This document shows positions 15,835 through 24,204 of a DNA stretch of 64,000 bases, in pieces. Where the stretch lies: contig JAJRRU010000019.1 of NCBI GenBank assembly GCA_024279135.1, forward strand, positions 62,001 to 126,000. The letters are read 5' to 3'. The DNA comes from Alphaproteobacteria bacterium. Lineage in GTDB: Bacteria > Pseudomonadota > Alphaproteobacteria > Rhodospirillales > Casp-alpha2. The position numbers and the translations under genes are program-made. The notes beneath the pieces were generated by a model, which did not search any database, had not been told where the DNA came from, and saw only the letters and a program-made list of their open reading frames with translations. How positions within the stretch are numbered: the first letter of the stretch is position 1; every line of letters starts with the position of its first letter.

Positions 15835-17931
15835 CTAGCTACTTCTGACTTTCAAAAGGAATTTGCTAACCTCGTCTTTCAGAGTCTCTGAGTTTTTGCT
15901 CAACTCGTCTGACACGCCTAATAGTTCTGACGACGCCGTACCGGCTTCACCGGCCGCCGCCGTAACACCCTGGATATTGGACGATACCTCCTGGGTGCCT
16001 GTAGCAGCCTCTGACACGTTACGCGAGATTTCCTGTGTCGCGGCACTTTGTTGTTCAACCGCCGAGGCTATGGTGGTCGCTATTTCGTCAATCTCAGAGA
16101 TTGTTTTACCAATGTGTTCGATGGATGAAGCGGCTTCTTCCGTCGAGACCTGAATACCTTGAATTTGGCCACCGATTTCTTCCGTCGCTTTTTGCGTCTG
16201 GCTGGCCAGGTTTTTGACTTCCGAGGCCACTACAGCAAACCCCTTACCCGCATCCCCGGCCCGCGCAGCCTCGATGGTGGCATTCAGCGCCAGCAGGTTC
16301 GTTTGCTCGGCGATGTCGGTGATCAGGGTGACGACGGCCTCGATTTTCTTGGATGCCGCAACCAGGCCATTTACCGTGGATTTGCTGTTTTCTGCAGCTT
16401 TAACGGCATTGGAGCACTTTGTGGTTGATTCCGAAACCTGACGAGTGATTTCCGTAATGGAATTGGTCAGCTGTTCTGTTGCTGCCGCGACAGTTTGCAC
16501 GTTAGCGCTTGCTTCTTCGGCGGCAGCGGCCACGTTGCTGGCCTGGCTGCTGGTTTGATCGGAAATAGAGGACATGGATTGTGCCGAAGCATTGGCTTGT
16601 GCAGCCGCAGACGATACCGCTTCGACCACGCCGCCAACATTGGTTTCAAAAGTATCCGCCATTTCGTTCAACAAACGAGTATGTTCTTCGGCGGCTTCCT
16701 GTTTGCGATTTTCTTCGGCTTCCCGTTCCTGACGCTCTCTTTTTTGGGCTTCTTCGCGCTCGCGTATTTCGCCTTCCATAATGCGTTTGCTCTGAATTTC
16801 AGCTTCTTCGGCAAGGCGCTTATTCTCAGCGGCATTGATTTTGAAAACCTCAACGGCCTTTGCCATCACGCCTATTTCATCCTGACGTTCGAGCGCCGGA
16901 ATATCCACATCCAGGTTGCCGTCGGCTAGTTTTTTCATGGCACCCGTCATGGAAACTACGGGATTGACAATATTGCCACCGATGAATCCCGCCAGCACGA
17001 CGCCGATTGCGATGCCACCCAGGGAAAGTGACAGCATTAACAGTTCGGCCCCTGCAATACCTTCCAGAGTTTCAGTCTTGATGGCATGCTCTTCTTCTGT
17101 AACGAGTTCGAGCATATGTTCAGCATCTCCGATGAGTTCGTCGGACAAAACACTCATTTCATTATCGACAAGATTGAGAATTTCAATTTCGTCAAGATGA
17201 ATTTTCTTGAGGGTTATTTCATAGTCTGTCGCCAGTTCTCCCAGTTCAGCCAATAATTCTATCTCGCGTGGTGTGTGCGCAACCTCACTGATTTTTGCGA
17301 GGAACTCATGAAGTTTGGCAAGCTCATCGGCGGATTTGGAACCGAAGGATTCGTCCTTGCGGCCAATCAGGATATTGGAATAAAGTCGGGCCAAAAGCGC
17401 ATATTCGATTGCCTCTTCAACCAAAACACGTGCTTCGCCATTGCCTTCAGCAATAACTTCATCCAGCATTTCACGAAGATCGGTATATATCTTTATACCT
17501 TCGGGTTCCATACGCTCGAGAATAAGCGTTTTGATTTCGTTGTCGAGGACTTCTGCACTGGCAAACAGCTTAAGGTATTGTGTAATGTCTTCACGCATTT
17601 TCTCCAGTGAGGCACGATTTGATACGTCCATGTCTTCGGTGATCGCTTCATCGACAACCCCCAGCAGGTATTTGCCAATTTCGTGTACCTTGGCGGCATC
17701 CGCTTCAATGCCCGTCGCGGTGAATTCACGGGCGAAAATTTGAAGGCGTAGGAATTCCGCTTCAATTTTCGAGGCGTCGGATACATCATCAACTACCGCA
17801 GAATAATCGCTTATTTCACTCTCGACATTTGTAAATTCCCAGTAGCCAAAACCTGATACTATCGCCAGAAGTAACAGGATGAACCCGAAACCAATAAATA
17901 TTCTGACTTTAAGACTGATTGCTTTTAACAT
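15835..17931 (-). CDS. Methyl-accepting chemotaxis protein
   Basis: Transmembrane chemoreceptor of 698 residues. TM1 is near residues 10-32, a long all-helical periplasmic region spans about 33-290, TM2 is near 294-318, and a HAMP domain follows. A Glu/Arg-rich linker leads to the MCP signalling domain, with the conserved hairpin tip ('[18 protein letters not shown]') near 540. The sensor length and helical content fit a helical bimodular (HBM) or related ligand domain; this is inference. There is no C-terminal CheR-binding pentapeptide. GGGAGG lies seven bases upstream of ATG 17931, whereas a further upstream TTG would sit inside that ribosome site. Single gene, with a probable terminator at 15675-15710. 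Confidence 0.94.
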   Translation of the reverse strand: MLKAISLKVRIFIGFGFILLLLAIVSGFGYWEFTNVESEISDYSAVVDDVSDASKIEAEFLRLQIFAREFTATGIEADAAKVHEIGKYLLGVVDEAITEDMDVSNRASLEKMREDITQYLKLFASAEVLDNEIKTLILERMEPEGIKIYTDLREMLDEVIAEGNGEARVLVEEAIEYALLARLYSNILIGRKDESFGSKSADELAKLHEFLAKISEVAHTPREIELLAELGELATDYEITLKKIHLDEIEILNLVDNEMSVLSDELIGDAEHMLELVTEEEHAIKTETLEGIAGAELLMLSLSLGGIAIGVVLAGFIGGNIVNPVVSMTGAMKKLADGNLDVDIPALERQDEIGVMAKAVEVFKINAAENKRLAEEAEIQSKRIMEGEIREREEAQKRERQEREAEENRKQEAAEEHTRLLNEMADTFETNVGGVVEAVSSAAAQANASAQSMSSISDQTSSQASNVAAAAEEASANVQTVAAATEQLTNSITEITRQVSESTTKCSNAVKAAENSKSTVNGLVAASKKIEAVVTLITDIAEQTNLLALNATIEAARAGDAGKGFAVVASEVKNLASQTQKATEEIGGQIQGIQVSTEEAASSIEHIGKTISEIDEIATTIASAVEQQSAATQEISRNVSEAATGTQEVSSNIQGVTAAAGEAGTASSELLGVSDELSKNSETLKDEVSKFLLKVRSS

Positions 17932-18070
17932 AAGAAAACCTCCCAAACGTTATACGTAAACTTCCGGATAATATTTATTGAAGCGACCGCTTATTTATTA
18001 CGGTTTTATGGTCGTCTAGAATATTGCGCTTTCACAATAAGTTTCTTCTTGTGTACAGCTCATCTGTAAC

Positions 18071-18091
18071 CACCGCATTCTCAGTGCGGTG
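18071..18091. repeat. GC-rich inverted repeat
   Basis: CACCGCA (18071-18077) and TGCGGTG (18085-18091) form a perfect 7-bp stem with a 7-base loop. It covers the stop codon of the doubtful small minus-strand ORF at 18081-18293. Neither strand shows a following T-run, so a terminator role is uncertain. Confidence 0.4.
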
Positions 18092-18293
18092 ACTGCGCGA
18101 GGGCTGGTCGTTTATTACTAATTTTGATTTTAATTGAAGCCCATGAAAGGGCAGGGCAGGCCAGGTATTTTGTAAAAGTCCCCAATAACACGTTCATCAG
18201 GGACATGCTGGGCCGCCTGTATTTTTTATAGGGACTAATTCTCCCTAAATTTATTTTTATTGTTGAAATAGCTGTTTTAGCTGAATTAGTCAT
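18081..18293 (-). CDS. Doubtful small ORF, 70 residues
   Basis: No family recognised. The frame encodes a basic protein with a moderately hydrophobic middle ('SLMNVLLGTFTKYLA') but no convincing signal or membrane helix. The main support is the ribosome site: GGAGG and AAGG lie within 15 bases of the ATG on the minus strand, derived from the C-rich run at 18303-18310. A hairpin overlaps the stop codon. It could equally be a chance frame in a spacer. Confidence 0.25.
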   Translation of the reverse strand: MTNSAKTAISTIKINLGRISPYKKYRRPSMSLMNVLLGTFTKYLACPALSWASIKIKISNKRPALAQSPH

Positions 18294-18657
18294 TTTACCT
18301 TCCTCCCCCCCCGGTAGGTAACTGATTAATATATAATCATTTAATATAACTATTGAAATTATATTTAATTAACTATTCATTCTATAAGCAGAATAAAAAA
18401 ATCTTTATGTAATACTACTGTAGTATATCTTGTTATTTGTGTCCTTAATAAAGTGTACATATATTAAGTTAATTTAAAATTCTATTATGCACCGTATGCT
18501 TATTTAATTATAATTGCAATTGAATTTTTTATTGCCTATTTTAATTATTTTATATGGTTGTTTTTATTAATTGGAATGTTATTAAAAGTTGTTCCCGTAA
18601 CACTGATTTTTAGGGTACATACAGAGCCAGGAATTGCTTTCACCCGGCACCATGTAC

Positions 18658-18671
18658 TCTTGCACGCAAGA
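18658..18671. promoter_or_regulatory. Candidate operator dyad upstream of the hyi-like gene
   Basis: TCTTGC and GCAAGA form a perfect 6-bp inverted repeat around AC, 35 bases before the start codon at 18706. Its position suits a regulator site, but no matching second copy or cognate regulator gene is adjacent. Confidence 0.3.
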
Positions 18672-18705
18672 TGGCATTGGTTGCCTCATGACTGGATAAA
18701 GCCCG

Positions 18706-19482
18706 ATGCCAAAATTTGCTGCTAATCTGTCCGTGATGTTTACTGACGTACCGTTCCCTGAACGTTTTAAACGGGCTGCAGATGCAGGTTTCAGCGGGGT
18801 TGAATGTCAATTTCCCTATGAATGGCTCGCCCAGGATATAGCGGCTTTGCTGGAAGCGTATCAATTGCACCAGGTGCTGATCAACATGCCGGCGGGTGAT
18901 TGGGATGCAGGTGATCGGGGCCTGGCCTGTCTTACTGGTCGCACAGACGAGTTCACCGCAGATATCGAACGTGCCATTCAATATGCACGTGTTCTGGGTT
19001 GCAGGAATATCCATATGATGTCAGGGGTGATGGCACAAGATACAAGCTTCGACCTGACCCAGACGACGTATCGCCAAAACATATGTCTGGTCGCAGACCG
19101 ACTGGCTGGTGAAGGATTGAACCTGCTCATCGAACCGATCAATCATCGTGACATGCCGGGATATTTTCTCAATACAACAACCCAGGCCCAGGCCCATATT
19201 GTGGCCGCGTCGCGAAGTAATATCAAATTGCAGTTTGATATCTATCATTGCCATATAACCGAGGGTAAGGTCGCTGCGCGCATCGGTGCTTTATCATCCA
19301 TAACAGGCCATTACCAGATTGCCGGATATCCTGGGCGACATGAACCGGATAATGGCGAGATCGATTATCCAGATTTGTTCCGCCAAATCGATGCCACAGG
19401 ATATATCGGCTGGATCGGTTGCGAATATCGGCCAAAAGGCAAAACCGAGGATGGTCTGAACTGGTTTGCCGAAAATGGATAA
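18706..19482 (+). CDS. hyi: Hydroxypyruvate isomerase/2-oxo-tetronate isomerase-like TIM-barrel protein
   Basis: Cytoplasmic sugar isomerase-like protein of 258 residues, the usual length for Hyi/OtnI. The opening 'FAANLSVMFTDVPFPERFKRAADAG', here shortened in quotation to its start 'FAANLSVMF', is typical of the family. Two acidic metal/catalytic positions are visible: Glu in 'LIEPIN' near 142 and Glu in 'GCEYRP' near 241. A metal-binding His/Asp region lies around 'QFDIYHCH'. The enzyme interconverts hydroxypyruvate and tartronate semialdehyde, or 2-oxo-tetronates in OtnI. The gene stands alone after an AT-rich spacer with a dyad upstream; the ribosome site is weak (GGATAAAG). Exact substrate unknown. 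Confidence 0.85.
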   Translation: MPKFAANLSVMFTDVPFPERFKRAADAGFSGVECQFPYEWLAQDIAALLEAYQLHQVLINMPAGDWDAGDRGLACLTGRTDEFTADIERAIQYARVLGCRNIHMMSGVMAQDTSFDLTQTTYRQNICLVADRLAGEGLNLLIEPINHRDMPGYFLNTTTQAQAHIVAASRSNIKLQFDIYHCHITEGKVAARIGALSSITGHYQIAGYPGRHEPDNGEIDYPDLFRQIDATGYIGWIGCEYRPKGKTEDGLNWFAENG

Positions 19483-19627
19483 ATTATTTATATGTCGAAG
19501 CAGAGTTGTAATCTGCCATAAGTTTATATAGAATAAAAATTCGTTAAGATAACTTAAGGCTAAAGAATTAGTCTGTCTGGGGTGGAAATTCCGGGCACGA
19601 GATATCCACTAGAAAGAGGATAATACA

Positions 19628-19849
19628 ATGACGAGCACAATTAGGCAGGCTGCGGAACGCCGCAAGCCGGACCGCCGCAACACCGATTTAAAATCATTTC
19701 ACAATCAACAGTCATCCGGTGGGGATCGTTCCTCCGTCAGACAAGAACGTCGCTCGGAGGTCCGTCGTTATGATGTGGATCGTCGCAGTGATATGTACTG
19801 GCGGTTTAGCTGGTTGAGACTCTGCATAACCCAGCAATTGGCGGCTTGA
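19628..19849 (+). CDS. Hypothetical small Arg-rich protein
   Basis: Frame of 73 residues with a clear ribosome site (AAAGAGGA) seven bases before ATG. No family recognised. The protein is strongly basic and hydrophilic for its first 55 residues, with a repeated pattern of paired arginines ('ERRKPDRRN', 'ERRSEVRRY', 'DRRSD') of the kind seen in N-termini of some alphaproteobacterial regulatory or PilZ-linked proteins. The last 20 residues are more hydrophobic ('WRFSWLRLC'). It stands alone between hyi and a convergent gene. It may be genuine or a fragment. Confidence 0.45.
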   Translation: MTSTIRQAAERRKPDRRNTDLKSFHNQQSSGGDRSSVRQERRSEVRRYDVDRRSDMYWRFSWLRLCITQQLAA

Positions 19850-19926
19850 TCGGTACAATCTGGTTGATGCGTCCTGGTGAGACTTAAGGTTGAGGCTGAT
19901 ACCTTCTTTCAGCGTCCGGGGCTGTA

Positions 19927-20511
19927 CTATGTCGTGTTTTCATCATAATAACCGACAACATCGCCTTGTGTGCTCACACCCAGACCATTGAGCAGGCGGT
20001 TGGCATAGTTAAAATACGCACAAACCTGATTGACCTCCAGTATCTCGCCATCGCTGCATCCTGATTGCCTCATATCGTCCAGATCAGACCGGATCATGCG
20101 GTCGGCATTCAGGGTTAGCTTTCCGGCATAACGCAGCAGTGCTAGCTCTTTGCCAACGAAGACATCCTCTGGTTTGTCAGCCTTGAGTGCTGTCAAAACC
20201 GCATCAGCGAGGCCCGTATCGTTGATCAGGCGTTTTGCATTGGCGAAATGGTGGGTCAGGCTGTAATCACAGTTATTCAGGATGCTGGTATAACAGGCGA
20301 CCACCTCAAGGAACCACAACGCCAGTGTATTGTCTGGATTGTGCAGGACACTGCGGTACAGCGTGACGTGCCCCTCCATGGTCGCCGGACGCAGGGAATG
20401 GACCCGCATGACATTGTCCACCGTGCCATGGGGTGTGCGTACAAGGTCATAGAAACGCTTCAGGGCACCGGTTGCGGCCTCCTGCGGTATGATTTCTATC
20501 CATGCTGACAT
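19927..20511 (-). CDS. Peroxidase-related (AhpD/carboxymuconolactone decarboxylase-like) protein with altered CXXC
   Basis: Protein of 194 residues matching the uncharacterised peroxidase-related enzyme branch of the AhpD-like all-helical superfamily. The usual active-site pattern Cys-x-x-Cys-x-x-x-His is present only in part: 'NCDYSLTHH' gives Cys81, Ser84 and His88, so the second cysteine is replaced by serine. That would remove the disulfide relay of AhpD and suggests a different or lost redox activity. It lies 18 bases after the M81 peptidase gene on the same strand, so the two are probably cotranscribed. Confidence 0.8.
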   Translation of the reverse strand: MSAWIEIIPQEAATGALKRFYDLVRTPHGTVDNVMRVHSLRPATMEGHVTLYRSVLHNPDNTLALWFLEVVACYTSILNNCDYSLTHHFANAKRLINDTGLADAVLTALKADKPEDVFVGKELALLRYAGKLTLNADRMIRSDLDDMRQSGCSDGEILEVNQVCAYFNYANRLLNGLGVSTQGDVVGYYDENTT

Positions 20512-20529
20512 GTTTTGGGCCTCTCTGGT

Positions 20530-22017
20530 TTAAAGCACCATGTCCCGATCAAGCGGGTACAGCGGGCGCGGTACGTTCTTGTAGGGCAATTTTTCCACAT
20601 GTGTGGTGCACAGTGCACCGCAATCACAGACGATAACCTTGGCCGCAATAGGTTCGAACGCCGCGCGGAAATGTTGCATGGATGTCAGGCCAACGACCGT
20701 TTTGGCTGCCGGGTCGATGCCAAAGGCCTTGAATTGTTGCTGGTCATACATTTGACGAGCATGGCTGACAACCAGAATATCTATGCCATTGACGTGGAGA
20801 ACGCAGGTTGGTCCGAAATTCAGTTCCTGGCCTCCCATCATGGGGCCGTCGCCTATGCAGGCGCCATCACTCAGATGTTTGATGGTGCCCGTCAGTGTCA
20901 ATGGGCCACCGCCAAACCGGGGATCGTTCTTGCCGCCAATATCCAGGGTGATGGTGTCTCCGATCGCCAGTTTGTGCAGTTGCTGGACGGCGTCGTCATC
21001 CACAAGGGGGCCGAAACAGGCGTTGGAGATGTTGCGTTCCAGCAAGGCACCAAGCAGGTCTGTGGCATCTCCATAGGCGCCACCACCGGGGTTGTCGGAA
21101 TAATCAGCAATGATGAGCGGGGCGCCGGAATATTTGAATTTGGCGGCGATGTCGGCGGCTTCCTCAACGCTGTAAAAGGTATTGAAAACTTCGGTCCGGC
21201 GCGCCCAGATATCATCGGCAATTTGTTCGGCAAATGCCACGTGGGGTTCAGTGTCGCCCTGACAGGTTACCAGCACCGTTGGGCCGATTTCGGCAATATC
21301 GCTTTCCTCGAAACCGGCGTTGATGCTGACTGCAAAAACATTTGATTCGCGCTCGTAAGCCCGGGCCAGTTTGATCCGCTCAATCATCGGTCCCACATCG
21401 GTTCGTCCGCCATTGACTTCACCCAGCATGGGCCGGTGAGCCCGAATGGTTTTCGGCTTGATCTCACCCAGCATGGCCTGTTGTAAAATAGCCCCGGCAT
21501 GGCGGGCGGCTTCCAGCATGTCGATGTGGGGATAGGTCTTGTAGGAGACAATAATATCAGCCAGTTCACATATTTTAGTGGTGACGTTGGCATGTAGATC
21601 CAGCGAAATTGCCACCGGTACATCCGGGCCAATGACTTCACGCAGGCGTTGCAACAGCTCGCCTTCGCCGTCTTCGCAAAATTCTGTAACCATGGCACCA
21701 TGAAGTGGCAACAATACGCCATCGGGCTGGCTGGTTCGGGCAGCCTCTACAATCAGGTCTGCGACCGTATGGAATGCGTTCCTTGATACCGGGCCGGAAG
21801 GCCCGGCAACGGCGCTGACCACATGGTTCATGTTCCAGCCAAATTCACGCGCACACTCAAGGCATCCTGCCAGTCCGGTATTCGTCCCCTCAAAATCCTT
21901 TACGCTGTCATCACCGATCATAAAGGTGCCGGACCTGAATGCCGATAATTCGGTCAGGTGTTTATTAAAAGTATTGGTTTCGTGCAGAAATTCTGCCGTC
22001 AGAACATTAAATGTCAT
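20530..22017 (-). CDS. M81 family metallopeptidase (MlrC/microcystinase-like)
   Basis: Protein of 495 residues of peptidase family M81, the family of MlrC, which cleaves linearised microcystin peptides. Most members outside that pathway have unknown small-peptide or amide substrates. Probable zinc ligands are visible: Asp140 and His142 in 'SLDLHAN' and His164 in 'TYPHID'. The N-terminal 'EFLHETNTF' and the C-terminal domain's 'DYSDNPGGGAYGD' are family hallmarks. ATG at 22017 has AAGGG nine bases upstream. A 4 x 12-bp tandem repeat lies directly before that site. No mlrA/B/D genes are nearby, so microcystin breakdown is not implied. Confidence 0.9.
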   Translation of the reverse strand: MTFNVLTAEFLHETNTFNKHLTELSAFRSGTFMIGDDSVKDFEGTNTGLAGCLECAREFGWNMNHVVSAVAGPSGPVSRNAFHTVADLIVEAARTSQPDGVLLPLHGAMVTEFCEDGEGELLQRLREVIGPDVPVAISLDLHANVTTKICELADIIVSYKTYPHIDMLEAARHAGAILQQAMLGEIKPKTIRAHRPMLGEVNGGRTDVGPMIERIKLARAYERESNVFAVSINAGFEESDIAEIGPTVLVTCQGDTEPHVAFAEQIADDIWARRTEVFNTFYSVEEAADIAAKFKYSGAPLIIADYSDNPGGGAYGDATDLLGALLERNISNACFGPLVDDDAVQQLHKLAIGDTITLDIGGKNDPRFGGGPLTLTGTIKHLSDGACIGDGPMMGGQELNFGPTCVLHVNGIDILVVSHARQMYDQQQFKAFGIDPAAKTVVGLTSMQHFRAAFEPIAAKVIVCDCGALCTTHVEKLPYKNVPRPLYPLDRDMVL

Positions 22018-22030
22018 TGGGTTTGCCCTT

Positions 22031-22078
22031 GATATGTTACGAGATATGTTACGAGATAAATGCCGTGATAAGTGCCGA
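22031..22078. repeat. 4 x 12-bp tandem repeat upstream of the M81 gene
   Basis: Four units in a row: GATATGTTACGA twice without change, then GATAAATGCCGT and GATAAGTGCCGA. The array sits 14 to 61 bases upstream of the M81 start codon, between it and the thioredoxin-fold gene. It does not contain the ribosome site. Copy number could vary by replication slippage. Confidence 0.85.
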
Positions 22079-22131
22079 GCCAGACAGCTGATGACTGACC
22101 CACACAGGTGTGATTGTGCTGATTTAAAGTG

Positions 22132-22680
22132 TTATCGCCACTTGATGGAACAGCCCATGCTGGAAATTTGATCTACAGGACCATTGCCGGTCTTGATAAT
22201 CTGGCGCATGGCCTCCAGCAGGTCCCGCCTGACACCGGGCGGTGGTTGATTTTTTGTTCCCTCATCAAGACGCCCACGATATTGCAGGCCAAGATCGGCA
22301 TTGAAGCCGAAAAAGTCCGGCGTGCAAACCGCATCAAACGTGCGTGCGACTTCCTGGGTTCTGTCGATGACATAGGGAAAAGTGAAGCCATTGTCGGCAG
22401 CAAACGTCTTCATATTGTCAAAGCTGTCGGCGGCATAGGCATCGGTATCGTTTGACATAATCGCGATGACACCAATGCCTTCAGCCTGCAGGGCCTTGAT
22501 GTCTTCGCAAAGCCGCTTGGTGATCGCGACCACATAAGGGCAATGATTGCAAATAAACATAACCAGTGTCCCGGTTTTGCCTTTGATGTCATTGAGCGAG
22601 TATTGTTTTCCATCTACGCCTTCAAGCGTAAAATCCGTTGGTTGCCATCCGAAGTCACAAATAGGGGGTGTTGCGGCCAT
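22132..22680 (-). CDS. Thioredoxin-fold redoxin (AhpC/TSA-type) family protein
   Basis: Protein of 182 residues with a thioredoxin fold. An active-site CXXC, Cys44 and Cys47 in 'CNHCPYV', lies after 'GTLVMFI', and the cis-proline segment is 'VCTPDFFGF'. These are typical of the resA/AhpC-like 'thioredoxin family' proteins that end in 'GCSIKW'. It probably reduces disulfides or peroxides in the cytoplasm; no signal peptide is seen from this start. The frame is open further upstream, but ATG 22680 is chosen because AGAGGA lies six bases before it and the homology starts there. It follows the histidine kinase gene after 88 bases on the same strand. Confidence 0.88.
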   Translation of the reverse strand: MAATPPICDFGWQPTDFTLEGVDGKQYSLNDIKGKTGTLVMFICNHCPYVVAITKRLCEDIKALQAEGIGVIAIMSNDTDAYAADSFDNMKTFAADNGFTFPYVIDRTQEVARTFDAVCTPDFFGFNADLGLQYRGRLDEGTKNQPPPGVRRDLLEAMRQIIKTGNGPVDQISSMGCSIKWR

Positions 22681-22768
22681 GATTGTCCTCTGTGATTGTC
22701 TTTTGGGTATGAAATATAGCGTTACGTACTCTGGCACATAATGTCTGCGGCTGTCACCACACTTTTGT

Positions 22769-24145
22769 TCAGGATGTGATTGTTCTGTATGCAGGAAAAC
22801 GGACCGTAACGGCCGTGCCCTGACCGACTTCACTTTCCAGGGAAACGCTCCCGTCGTGTAATTCGATTAACGACTTGACCAGAGCCAGCCCCAGCCCCGT
22901 ACCATCACGGTATCTGGTTTCTGTGTTACCCGATTGGCCAAAAGGATCCATTACTTTGGCCAGGTCTCGGTGCGGGATGCCAATACCGGAATCTTTAATG
23001 ACGAATACGATGGAATTTTGGTTGTCGAGAGAGACGCTAATACTGATTTCTCCACCCTCGGGTGTGAATTTTATGGCGTTGGAAAGCAGGTTTAGAATAA
23101 TCTGCATTAACTTCAGGTTATCAGCCTTGAGATCCGGAATATCTGTCTGGATAAAAACCGGGAAGGACAGTGATTTTTTCGGCAAACGTCCGGAGACCAT
23201 CTCCAGACAGTTATCGATAATGTCAACGATGTTGCAATTTTCTTCTGAGAGTGTCTCCTCGCCGGCTTCGATTTTTGATAAATCAAGAATGTCATCGATC
23301 AGCCTGAGAAGGTGTTTGCCAGATCCGTTGATGAACGTCACATATTCTTTGTTAGCGCTGCTGCCCAGGTTGCCGAAGATTTCTGTCCGCAACATTTCGG
23401 AAAATCCAATGATGGAGTTCAGCGGTGTCCGCAGTTCATGGCTCATATTGGCGAGGAAATCAGATTTTGCCTTGTTTGCAATCTCCGCGTCTTGCTTGGT
23501 CCTGAGAAGGGAAGCCTCAGATCGCCATAGGCGATTGATGCTGGCTACCAAAAAGAATGCAACGATTGTTAAAAATAGCAGCATGATGAATATGCTGTTG
23601 CGGAATTTCTTGATGCGATCAGATTGTACCTGCAAGATGGTCGATGCGTTTTCGGTTGCATCGGAATACAATGTCAGCATATCCGCCATGACGTCGGAGG
23701 CGCGAGTTTCGATCAGGTTGAGTACGGTCGGGGACGTGGGAGACATGCCATACAGTCCTGAGGATAACCACGTCTTGATATCTGTAACTGCAGGATTGGC
23801 AAGCGCGTGCATGGCCGATGCGCGAACCAGATTGTTAAAATGATAGGCTGCACGGATCATGGCTATGCGTTTTTCAACCTGTTTCAATTTGTTATTCAGG
23901 GTGTTCAGTCGCTCGGTATTCGGGTCCATGTTGGCGAGTTTGATGTGGTGAGTCAGTTCGGAGAAGTCCTGCAGCAGGAAACTTATGTCTCGTTCTTGCT
24001 GTAATATTGTAATGGGTAATGCTTCTTCAATATCGAGCAGCGTCATCTGGGTGTATAAAATACTACCAGCGGTACACAACAAGACGCAGATAGAAAGAAT
24101 TATTGGCATCCCGGGTTTCTTGAAGAAAATTTGTGCTTTGCCCAT
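22769..24145 (-). CDS. Membrane sensor histidine kinase
   Basis: Kinase of 458 residues. TM1 is near 14-34 and TM2 near 189-211, enclosing a helical periplasmic sensor of about 150 residues. A short coiled linker follows, without an obvious HAMP domain, then the HisKA domain with phospho-acceptor His236 in 'MSHELRTPLNS'. The ATPase domain has the N box ('LLSNAIKFT'), G1 ('DSGIGI') and G2 ('GTGLGLAL'). The kinase core resembles the PleC/DivJ class common in alphaproteobacteria. No receiver domain or response regulator gene is adjacent. The gene directly upstream, 60 bases away, encodes a TAXI solute-binding protein that could present a ligand to the periplasmic sensor. Confidence 0.93.
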   Translation of the reverse strand: MGKAQIFFKKPGMPIILSICVLLCTAGSILYTQMTLLDIEEALPITILQQERDISFLLQDFSELTHHIKLANMDPNTERLNTLNNKLKQVEKRIAMIRAAYHFNNLVRASAMHALANPAVTDIKTWLSSGLYGMSPTSPTVLNLIETRASDVMADMLTLYSDATENASTILQVQSDRIKKFRNSIFIMLLFLTIVAFFLVASINRLWRSEASLLRTKQDAEIANKAKSDFLANMSHELRTPLNSIIGFSEMLRTEIFGNLGSSANKEYVTFINGSGKHLLRLIDDILDLSKIEAGEETLSEENCNIVDIIDNCLEMVSGRLPKKSLSFPVFIQTDIPDLKADNLKLMQIILNLLSNAIKFTPEGGEISISVSLDNQNSIVFVIKDSGIGIPHRDLAKVMDPFGQSGNTETRYRDGTGLGLALVKSLIELHDGSVSLESEVGQGTAVTVRFPAYRTITS

Positions 24146-24204
24146 TGATAATTACGTAAACCTGCTAATTTTTAACATCGTGACGATCATGATTATCTGC
24201 CGGG

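Larger units (their letters stand above)
17932..18705. other. 774-base spacer, strongly AT-rich in its right half
   Basis: Between the chemoreceptor start and the hydroxypyruvate isomerase-like gene. It holds a 7-bp GC hairpin (18071-18091), one doubtful small ORF on the minus strand (18081-18293) with a good ribosome site, a run of eight C (18303-18310), and about 300 bases (18310-18600) of very high AT without open frames. A perfect dyad, TCTTGC-AC-GCAAGA, lies at 18658-18671. No RNA gene or repeat family was recognised. Confidence 0.6.

Noticed and set aside
20515-21345. 276-codon open frame on the plus strand opposite the M81 gene
   Set aside because: It is fully antisense to a well-supported gene and its translation has no family features.
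20530-22680. Microcystin degradation cluster
   Set aside because: Only an MlrC-family peptidase is present; mlrA, mlrB and mlrD are absent, and M81 proteins are common in bacteria without this pathway.
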